A stretch of DNA of 64,000 nucleotides from Microvirga soli (GTDB lineage Bacteria > Pseudomonadota > Alphaproteobacteria > Rhizobiales > Beijerinckiaceae). Below, one piece after another: positions 8,454 through 15,357 of this stretch (position 1 is the first letter of the stretch; every line of letters starts with the position of its first letter). Location of the stretch: positions 1 to 64,000 of the forward strand of contig NZ_JAERQE010000029.1 of NCBI RefSeq assembly GCF_016734765.1. The letters run 5' to 3'. Position numbers and translations under genes: made by a program. The notes beneath the pieces are model-generated. The model made no database searches, was not told the origin of the DNA, and saw only the letters and a list, made by a program, of their open reading frames with translations.

Positions 8454-8774
8454 AGGTGGTCCGATCTATAGGAAAGGCAGGTTGCAAGACAAAAGCTGCC
8501 TTCTGGCGCCAGTCACACATGTCTTGAGCACTAAGCTGCATCGCGACGTTGGTGCAAATCATGCGGTCGATCCAAGACTGGTGCTGCGCTGATGCAAGCA
8601 ACTGGTTAAATAATTGAAATAGTTTAAGAATATTTCTCTAGGTATCATACATGATTTCAGCGGGGATGATACGTCAAAATACTTTGTGGTTATTTATTGT
8701 GCTCCGCATATGCCCTCAATAAGCCACTGTATGGATCGTATTCATCCGGAAGAAAACGCAGGAAGGACAGCGAT
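8454..8774. other. Divergent promoter region
   Basis: This region separates the leftward PRC-barrel gene from the rightward DUF2934 gene. The stretch 8600-8700 is clearly AT-rich (AATTGAAATAGTTTAAGAAT) and is the best candidate for promoters in both directions. No defined operator was found. Confidence 0.4.
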
Positions 8775-8996
8775 ATGGAACATCATGCCGATGAGACACA
8801 GGACCGCGTGAGGCAGCGCGCCTACGAGCTCTGGGAGAAACACGGCAGCCGCGAAGGCCATGAGGCACAGTTTTGGCAGCAAGCCGAGCGTGAGCTGAAC
8901 GGTGAAGCGAGCAGTAGCGACACCAGCAGAGGCGTCACCGCGAACGCTCCCTCCGCCAGGAGCGGCTCCGGATCGGACGGTCCCGGCAAAGTGTGA
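8775..8996 (+). CDS. DUF2934 family small protein
   Basis: A 73-residue protein whose N-terminal half carries the DUF2934 signature: RAYELWEKHGSREGHEAQFW followed by QQAERELNGE. The tail is Ser/Gly rich and probably disordered. Many Rhizobiales carry several copies; the function is unknown. ATG 8775 was chosen because GGAAGGA lies about 8 bases upstream and the domain follows at once. Confidence 0.75.
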   Translation: MEHHADETQDRVRQRAYELWEKHGSREGHEAQFWQQAERELNGEASSSDTSRGVTANAPSARSGSGSDGPGKV

Positions 8997-9155
8997 CGAC
9001 AGAAAGCGCAGAGGTTCATGTTAGGCGGATGAATCCCGAGACATCCCTCTGCGCGATCTTCGTGGCTGGTCCGCGCGTCACGCATCTTCTTGCTCATGAT
9101 CTCGACACGTCGACGCGTTGAATACAGTTCCTTCAGCAGGAGATGCGTGAAGACG

Positions 9156-9299
9156 CTAGCGCTTGGCGCCCGACAATTTTGCAGGTGCGCTGCCTTTGCC
9201 TCGGTTGGCAAAGGTTGAGACCGTCGCGACCGCAGTCTTTGGCTTTTCCTTCTTCGGCTTCTTAGCCTCACGGTTGCCGCGTTGTTCGCCCTTGGCCAT
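9156..9299 (-). CDS. Lys-rich 47-residue conserved protein
   Basis: A small basic protein starting MAKGEQRGNREAKKPKKEKP and ending LSGAKR, with GGAGAC eight bases before the ATG. The opening MAKG-x-x-RGNREAKKPKKEK is a pattern I recognise from very short conserved proteins of Rhizobiales. It is shorter than usual gene-calling cut-offs. The charge suggests nucleic-acid or ribosome contact, but the function is unknown. Confidence 0.65.
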   Translation of the reverse strand: MAKGEQRGNREAKKPKKEKPKTAVATVSTFANRGKGSAPAKLSGAKR

Positions 9300-9342
9300 G
9301 GCTTGTCTCCATTGTTCGTCAGTTCATTGAGAAAAGATAAGC

Positions 9343-9483
9343 TCAGTCGTGAGTCGAGTTTGTAATGAGGTCGTCTGGCCGCTCCAAGTAGGACACTCTC
9401 GACGAGTGCACGTTGAGGATGGCGATGACGGGCGTGGCTTGCCCGAGCTCGTATGCCACCCCGCAGCCAACGCGAATCTGCAT
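9343..9483 (-). pseudogene. N-terminal fragment of a transglutaminase-like protein
   Basis: The frame MQIRVGCGVAYELGQATPVI followed by AILNVHSSRVSYLERPDDLI matches the N-terminal beta region of bacterial transglutaminase-like proteins, which read roughly like RVGCELVYDFPQPTPMI. It stops after 46 residues; the rest of the N-terminal domain and the Cys-His-Asp catalytic domain are absent, and unrelated sequence follows. It is a truncated gene. Confidence 0.6.
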
Positions 9484-9530
9484 GATCTCTCTTTCGTTAC
9501 AGAGCAGAGTGAGATTCAGCTTACTTCTGA

Positions 9531-9779
9531 TCATGGTTGATCCTGGCCCGGATTGCGCCGGCAGACACCCCGGGTGTGCTTTTCGATGGCCGCCAAAGCG
9601 GTGTCGAGGGATGCGAAGGGACCATGCTCGATGCCGAGCATGGTCTCCAAAGCATGGCCACCCGGTTGGATTGTGAACTGCTTAGCGGATGCTTCTGTGA
9701 TCCGTCCCATCGGACGGCCGAGCAGGTCGGTCAGGCTCCATACCTTGCCATCAATCGTTGGAGTAACGATGATATCCAA
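9531..9779 (-). CDS. Small conserved hypothetical protein
   Basis: An 82-residue protein with VWSLTDLLGRPMGRITEASA and then GPFASLDTALAAIEKHTRGV, a layout I associate with short proteins of Methylobacteriaceae. I chose TTG at 9779 because CGGAGG lies five bases upstream; an ATG-led frame reaches 9926 but adds a low-complexity stretch. The function is unknown. Confidence 0.55.
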   Translation of the reverse strand: MDIIVTPTIDGKVWSLTDLLGRPMGRITEASAKQFTIQPGGHALETMLGIEHGPFASLDTALAAIEKHTRGVCRRNPGQDQP

Positions 9780-9998
9780 GCTTACCTCCGGTTGCGGCGC
9801 TGCCGATGGAACTGTCTGAGCCCTCGGTCTCCTTACCAAGGCTTGCAAACGCGGTGTGTTCCGTGCGCTCACGGCTTCGCTGGTCCAGCAGAAGAGGCCA
9901 CACCCGAGCTGTATTTGGCTAGGCAAGCAGCGCTGGCAGGATGTCGATTATCCAGCCCTCCATTTCATGAAGGCCAACTCGGTAGGCCGATCGTCCGA

Positions 9999-10271
9999 TC
10001 AGGACCCGTGGGATCCGGAAGCATCCCGCGCCAGTGCTGCATCGAGAGCGTCCGGCGCGACAGGGATCGCTTGGAATGACCCTGCCCCACCGTGGGTTAG
10101 GGGAAGAAAGATCACTGTTGCAACACGGCGGTAGGCCAAGAAGGATAAACCCTCGATAGGTTCCTCGTCTGTCTGGACCGTGTAGCTCCCGGCCAGCTGG
10201 GTCTCGTCTAATCCATCCAGCGAGAAGGGTCGCGCGAAGCTGATCGTCTTGGATGTGGTGCGCAAACTCAT
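9999..10271 (-). CDS. Small conserved hypothetical protein
   Basis: A 90-residue protein opening MSLRTTSKTISFARPFSLDG, then LAGSYTVQTDEEPIEGLSFL and AYRRVATVIFLP. This beta-rich pattern is a recurrent short protein of Rhizobiales. ATG 10271 has GGAGA seven bases upstream, better spaced than the ATG two codons earlier. The function is unknown. It is followed upstream by another small gene on the same strand, so the two may be cotranscribed. Confidence 0.65.
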   Translation of the reverse strand: MSLRTTSKTISFARPFSLDGLDETQLAGSYTVQTDEEPIEGLSFLAYRRVATVIFLPLTHGGAGSFQAIPVAPDALDAALARDASGSHGS

Positions 10272-10287
10272 GGCCATTCTCCGTGGT

Positions 10288-10608
10288 TCAAGTGGGGGCA
10301 GCCTCGACACCGACCTTGTCAGTACAGGCAACTGCGACGAGGCGATTGCCTTCAGATGTTCCGGGTATAGTTGCCCAGCCATTCTCCATAACTGTGTCGC
10401 TGCGCTCATCGGAGGAAGCTCCTTTCAGGAGTGCAACCCGCTCCGCGAGTTGCGGATCACGCTTGGATTGGTCGACGCAGATCGAAGCCAGCGCTGCGAC
10501 CACATCGGTTCGCGATTGCTCTGCGGCCATCTGCCGGGCCGTGCCGCCCGTTGCCCAACCACTCCAGTTGAACCCGATCATAGTCACTGCAATTGCGTCG
10601 AATGCCAC
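10288..10608 (-). CDS. Small conserved membrane-anchored protein
   Basis: A 106-residue protein. The N-terminus MAFDAIAVTMIGFNWSGWAT looks like a short membrane anchor. After it come TARQMAAEQSRTDVVAALAS, a CVDQSKRDPQLAERVALLK helix, NGWATIPG and a second Cys in VACTDK. The GW-A-TGGTA / AALA-IC / GWATMPG pattern recurs in Rhizobiales proteins of this size. The role is unknown. It lies 16 bases upstream of the previous gene, consistent with an operon. Confidence 0.65.
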   Translation of the reverse strand: MAFDAIAVTMIGFNWSGWATGGTARQMAAEQSRTDVVAALASICVDQSKRDPQLAERVALLKGASSDERSDTVMENGWATIPGTSEGNRLVAVACTDKVGVEAAPT

Positions 10609-10785
10609 GCCATGCAGCCCTGGTTTCAGCCATACCGAGGCTCTTATGAGATTATCTTTCGGATCAGGTAAGAAATTATCTTCTCACCAGAAGCAATTAG
10701 TATCACGAATATTTCTACATGTGTGGTTTTATTTTTGGTATTAATCGTATGACGCTTAGTTTTCGAGCTTTGAGACTGCAACAAC

Positions 10786-11139
10786 TCAGTTTTTAATGCG
10801 GCTTGGCCATCTGGCGGATGACTTAATGACAGTGTCAGGAAGATAAGGTTTGGAGAGAAAAGCAACCTTCTGCGACAAGTCGTCGGGGCCAGGGCGTACC
10901 CTCCCTGAGGTGACAACAACCCCGATCCCTGGCCAGGGCTCTTGAACCATGCGGGCCGGTTCAAGGCTGTCCATCGAGCTGGGCATCTCTATATCCGTGA
11001 CCACCGTCTGCACGTCCGCGGGGGCCCCAACGACGGTCACAACCTGGTCGGCGTTCACTGCCTCAAAGACTCTGAAGGTCTGATCTTGGCACATCTGAGA
11101 CATTGCGATTTCATCAGCTTTGAAGGGTAAAGCGGACAT
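10786..11139 (-). pseudogene. Decayed response regulator fused to repeat sequence
   Basis: The C-terminal two thirds match a receiver (phospho-acceptor VVTDIEMP, switch VVVTSGRVRPGPDDL, Lys in FLSKPY) and resemble the intact regulator at 7253. The first beta strand and the acidic metal-binding pair are gone. The first ~21 residues (MSALPFKADEIAMSQMCQDQ) come from the palindromic repeat at 11073-11143. Without the acidic pocket it should not be phosphorylated normally. Confidence 0.7.
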
Positions 11140-11143
11140 CTTC
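11073..11143. repeat. Palindromic ~70-bp repeat, copy 2
   Basis: From GAAGGTCT, through TGGCAC starting at base 14, to GACATCTTC. It forms the 5' end of the broken response regulator frame, so its insertion may have truncated that gene. Confidence 0.6.
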
Positions 11144-11292
11144 AGCAGAGAATTTCCGGAATAGGTTTTCTTACCCTGTGCTGCCTACATGGCACTCAAT
11201 GAGCAGGAAAACGGTTCGACAGGCTAGTCAGGGCGAGCAATGGCGCTGATTGAGCATTGCGAGGCAACAAACTGGGAGAGGAAAGACCTCCC

Positions 11293-12336
11293 TCAAATCC
11301 AATATGGCATCCGCGGCTTCATGTGGTTCGGGAACTTCGCGCTCATGAGCGGTTCTGCGGACGTGAAAAGCAGTCTTCGACGGAATGCTGGAGGCGTCTC
11401 CACGATCTCGATGTCCCGTGCTATGGGTTCCGCGGACCAGAAGTCGGGAATGCCATTGCCCATGAATGGCTCTTCCTGTGTCCAGCGAGGCACCCTGAGG
11501 CTCCAGCGCTGGGCCAGATGCTCCCCGATGGCACCGATCCACGCGTCGTTCCAGCCGAGTTCCAGCGGCGCGGGCGCCGGATCGAGCATCGTCTGCTGGG
11601 TATCCCTGCTGGGCTCCAGGTAAAACGCCTCCTGGAACTGCCACATCGCGTAATGAAACCAGTCTGGGTTTCCGCGAATGAGTTCAGCGACATCGGCCAA
11701 GCACTTCGGCCTGAACTTCAATGGCGGTCCCAGACTGAACCGATCGAGGCCCATCTCGAAAGCTGACAGCTTGTGTTCAACAACCTTCCGCAAGTCACTG
11801 TCCTCATCCGTCCTCCTCTGGATGTACGGCATGACAAGCTTTCTTAGGCCCTTACCCGTCCTGATGCCGGCATCGGCTGCGATCCGGAAGGCTCCCTCCA
11901 GGTCCTCGACAGTGGTGTCGGGCATTGGACGCATGGTGGCCAGGAACACCATCGCAATCAGGAGGCGGGGCGGAGCCGCCAGCACCCGGAGCCCGGGCCT
12001 CTCCCATGAGGGATACATCCCGGTGGGGAAGTCCCCAGACTGCGGGGTGCCATCCCGGCACACTCTAGGCAGGAGGCGCTCGACCCAGCCATCCGGAAGC
12101 CATACGACCTGTCCTACCCGGTCGCAGGCCTGTCGGATGGGACCATTCTTGCCGTCGAAGGAGATGTCGACCTGTTCGATGGGGTTGCCGTCATCGTTCC
12201 ATCCGTAGCGCAGGAGGAAGACGTGGCCGGAGCAGACCATGATCTCGCCAAGCATTCTCCGGTCGCGGAGCTCCTCGCCTACGAGGTTCAGGGCCTTGAG
12301 GATAGGATCAGGATTGACGAGCGAGAAGACGGACAT
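11293..12336 (-). CDS. Hypothetical protein with a nucleotidyltransferase-like start
   Basis: A 347-residue soluble protein without a firm family. The first ~90 residues (ILKALNLVGEELRDRRMLGE, then IMVCSGHVFLLRYG) recall the DUF6036/AbiEii-type nucleotidyltransferase fold, but the usual GG-A-ML-x-G and metal Asp pattern is weak. The middle is helical with a conserved-looking RPKCLADVAELI segment. The last part (PDFWSAEPIARDIEIVETPP) looks like a separate short domain. It stands alone between a pseudogene and a noncoding stretch. A toxin-antitoxin role is possible but unsupported, as no partner gene is adjacent. Confidence 0.6.
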   Translation of the reverse strand: MSVFSLVNPDPILKALNLVGEELRDRRMLGEIMVCSGHVFLLRYGWNDDGNPIEQVDISFDGKNGPIRQACDRVGQVVWLPDGWVERLLPRVCRDGTPQSGDFPTGMYPSWERPGLRVLAAPPRLLIAMVFLATMRPMPDTTVEDLEGAFRIAADAGIRTGKGLRKLVMPYIQRRTDEDSDLRKVVEHKLSAFEMGLDRFSLGPPLKFRPKCLADVAELIRGNPDWFHYAMWQFQEAFYLEPSRDTQQTMLDPAPAPLELGWNDAWIGAIGEHLAQRWSLRVPRWTQEEPFMGNGIPDFWSAEPIARDIEIVETPPAFRRRLLFTSAEPLMSAKFPNHMKPRMPYWI

Positions 12337-13094
12337 CGCGTGACGCCTTGCCGGGGATCGCCCTTTCCAATGCGATTTCTACATCATGGTTTCCGAAAAC
12401 AACGGGGTTATTTCCGAGGCAAAATAACCGTCCTCGCGGTTTCTCATCAGCCTATCAGCCTCGCTCCGTTACGGGGTAACGGCTGATGGCGCATCCCACC
12501 CGCCCTAGAGAACCGAGTAAGGAACCCAGTACCTAGAAGGTGCCGGGTCTAAGCCGCTGGTATATCAAAGTTGATGGTTACTCATGCCTGAGCAACCTCA
12601 AAGGAGGCAGGCGACACAGATCAGGTCAGCATAGAGCTGATCAACACTCTGGATCAGGAGATAGAAAGGACTTGCGCATACTCCCGCGCCAGATCCAACC
12701 ACATTGTGATCATCAGATCTCCTCACACATCATCGCGTTCGCTGCCATTGCGGCCGTTGAAAGCAAGGCGCAGGAAGGCCTCAGCGGTAGGGACGGGAAC
12801 ACCGTATGTCTGCTCCCCGATGCTGTACTCCCGATCGCACCGGATTTGTTCTACTGATAAGGCAAGGTCCTACTGCCATAGGAAGTGATGATATAGGCAC
12901 GCGAAGGGACGGGGCAGCACGCGATTTCTTCCGGGTGGGAGCGGAGGAGGCTCGTCCCGTATCAATCCTCTTGATCAGGCGGGGAAGGTGCCATCGGCCG
13001 GAGCGGCTGTCACGAAAGACGAGTACAGGACCTATGAACCGCTACTGAGCGCTCCTCGACGTCGACAAGGATGAAGCCGTTGAACTGGTGAATG
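12337..13094. other. Long intergenic region, no gene seen
   Basis: About 760 bases. The frames present lack any resemblance to proteins and have poor amino-acid composition. The stretch 12370-12480 is relatively AT-rich and could contain the promoter for the leftward 347-residue gene. Nothing else was recognised. Confidence 0.4.
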
Positions 13095-13364
13095 TCAGAT
13101 AGAGGAGGCTGAGCGTCGACTCCTGAACAGGAGACCCCAGATCAAAAGGGGGACGATCGCTCCAAGGACAGCTACTATCAAACCGGTGCTGTCCTCCGCC
13201 TGATACCAGCCTGCCTCTTGCCCCAGATATGAGGCTGCTATGGCGCCGATCATGCCAAGGAGGCCGGTCAGCATGAGCCCGAACGGTCCCTTTCTGCCGG
13301 GTATAACCAGTCTAGCGATGACGCCGGCGGCCAAGCCGAGCGTCACGGTCCACATGATGCTCAT
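13095..13364 (-). CDS. GlsB/YeaQ/YmgE-type small membrane protein
   Basis: An 89-residue protein with three hydrophobic segments (TVTLGLAAGVIARLVIPG, GLMLTGLLGMIGAIAASYLG, LIVAVLGAIVPLLIWGLLF). The RLVIPGRKGPFGL turn is the signature of the transglycosylase-associated/GlsB family. These inner-membrane proteins are often stress induced; no enzymatic activity is established. Confidence 0.85.
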   Translation of the reverse strand: MSIMWTVTLGLAAGVIARLVIPGRKGPFGLMLTGLLGMIGAIAASYLGQEAGWYQAEDSTGLIVAVLGAIVPLLIWGLLFRSRRSASSI

Positions 13365-13755
13365 GAGAGCTCCTGCCGAGAGACATCGTCCAGAGAGTCA
13401 ACCCTAGTGTCCGGTCAGGGTTGTAGCCAGGATGCTGCCATCCCGCACATGGTTAGCAGTGTGAGGCAATAACTCTGCCTCAGGTCGGCCGCGGCACGAA
13501 GAAAACAGGACCGCTGATCTCGCGAAGGTCCATCAATGGCACGTCCCAGATGTGGACCGAACTTTCGCTTTGGACAGGAACATAGGACGGCGCTCAAGGT
13601 CCGCGAATTTCAATGCCTGACCCAACGCGGACTTTCAGGTCCGCTCGCTTAGCGCGACACCAAGCTAAAGTGCTCCCGCAGGCTGACAGATTGAAAAAAG
13701 CAGTTCTTGCGCTGCTTCGCTTGCAGGTCTCTCATGGGGCTGGCACCGTACCCTG
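13365..13755. other. Intergenic region with rearranged repeat sequence
   Basis: No gene supported. Between about 13540 and 13660 the sequence has alternating GGTCCGCGAA / GCGGACTTTCAGGTCCGC words that can pair with each other, typical of short intergenic repeats, but it does not match the nine-copy palindromic family. Confidence 0.35.
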
Positions 13756-15011
13756 ATGGCACACCCCCCTCTCTCGGGCGAGACCGCCTCCCTCGCAGCA
13801 TGGCTTCACCAGCAGGCGCTGACGGGAGCCACTGCTGAGACAATCCTCGAAGGATTATGCGGGCAGGCGCTTGCCCTGGGCCTCGATCTGGATCGAGCGG
13901 TTGTCGCCTACCTTGTGCTCCATCCGCAGTTTGACGGCATGACCTTTACCTGGACCCGGGAGACAGGCCGGGCAGAGCGTCAGGCCGCCACACAACCGGA
14001 TATCCGACGCTTGCCCTCGCCCTTCCTGCACATGCAGACCACTGGCACGGAGGAGTTGCGGTACCAGCTCAATGATGGTGGGGAGCCGCTCCCGTTTCCG
14101 CTCCTCAGTCATCTTCGCAGCTTGGGCTTTACCGACTATCTCGCCTTCTTCCAGCCGTCCGGCAGCTCTGCGGATCCGACTCTTTGGCCGGATTTGGCGC
14201 CTGGGACTGTCATGCGCGCCGGCGTGACAGGCTCCTTCAGCACCGCTCGCCGCGATGGGTTTACCGAGTGCGAGCTGGAGGTCCTCCGAGCCCTTGTTTT
14301 GCCATTTGCAGTCGCGGTCAAGGCTGCGGCGACGGTTGACATGGCAGAGATCCTCCTTGGCACGTATCTCGGGGCGGTTAGCGGCCGGAGCGTCCTGCAC
14401 GGCCATGTGCAGCGCGGCCACGGCCGCCGCATCCACGCCGTGATCTTGTACAGCGACATGCGGGACTCAACAGTCTTAGCTGCCAGCGCATCGCCTGAGA
14501 CCTACCTCGCGACACTCAACGCATACTTTGACTGCGTCGTTGACGCGATCGATGCCCAGGGTGGCGAGATCCTGAAGTTCACGGGGGACGGCGTGTTGGC
14601 GATGTTCCCCTTCGAGGAGGGCACGCAAGCTGGGACGAACGCCTCTGGGCTTGCGCTCGCGGCAGCACGGGATGCTCTCGGTCGGCTAGGAGACGTCAAC
14701 GCCCATCGCGCCGCGACCGGGGCGGGCGAGATCCGCTGCGGCATTGCCCTCCACGCTGGGGACGTAATGTATGGCAACGTGGGTTCGGCGCGGCGCCTCG
14801 ACTTCACGGCCACGGGCCCTGCCGTCAACGAGGTCTGTCGCCTGGAGGCCCAGTGCAAAGCGCTTGCTGTGTGCCGCTTGTGATCTCAGACGTCGCCGCA
14901 TCGCTCTACGGCGGCCCCCTCCAGTCGCTCGGATGGCACGAGCTCCGAGGGGTGGGACGGGCCATCGAAGCCTTTTCGCTACCTGAGCTCTGCGGGAGGC
15001 CCAGCACCTGA
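13756..15011 (+). pseudogene. Class III adenylate/guanylate cyclase with C-terminal frameshift
   Basis: The first ~215 residues are a soluble sensory region. The catalytic domain begins at HAVILYSDMRDST (first metal Asp), continues through LKFTGDGVLAMFP (substrate Lys, second Asp) and reaches DFTATGPAVNEVCRLE (transition-state Asn and Arg). Near 14870 an extra TG dinucleotide ends the frame early at 14883. The other frame continues VPLVISDVAASLYGGPLQSL, then GWHELRGVGRAIEAFSLPE, the normal ending of this family, to a stop at 15009. All visible catalytic residues precede the break, so a protein shortened by about 46 residues might retain activity. A sequencing error cannot be excluded. Confidence 0.75.
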
Positions 15012-15046
15012 CGTCAGGTGCCACCCGGATAGGAACCGGTCAACAC

Positions 15047-15114
15047 GAAGGTCCGCCAGTGGCACGAGGCAGACGAAAGCCGAACTTTGGTAGTTATAGG
15101 GTAAGCTGACCTTC
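15047..15114. repeat. Palindromic 68-bp repeat, copy 3
   Basis: Ends GAAGGTC / GACCTTC pair perfectly; TGGCACGAGGCAGACGAAA is inside. It lies just after the frameshifted cyclase in an otherwise gene-free stretch (15012-15357). Similarity to the copy at 31207 continues past the right end for about 30 bases. Confidence 0.7.
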
Positions 15115-15357
15115 ATAAGGCCAAGCCCAACGGCTCAGTTTGATCCAAAGACGACCTTCAAATGCCAAGCTCCTATGCGACCCTGATGCACCTTGCTAGC
15201 AGCGAGAGAACCTTCCCTCCACACTACTTGAGTCGTGACCCATCATGAGCCAGCGGACCTGCAGGCGAAGAGTCGCGATCAAGGCTTGTGGGTGCTCTCG
15301 TTGCCCCAAGCTGGAGGTTCAGCGCCAGATGATATGTTTACGATAGGCCCGTCGAGG

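Noticed and set aside
8822-9271. 149-codon minus-strand frame with a CAFC motif
   Set aside because: It overlaps the DUF2934 gene and the Lys-rich 47-residue gene in other frames, both better supported.
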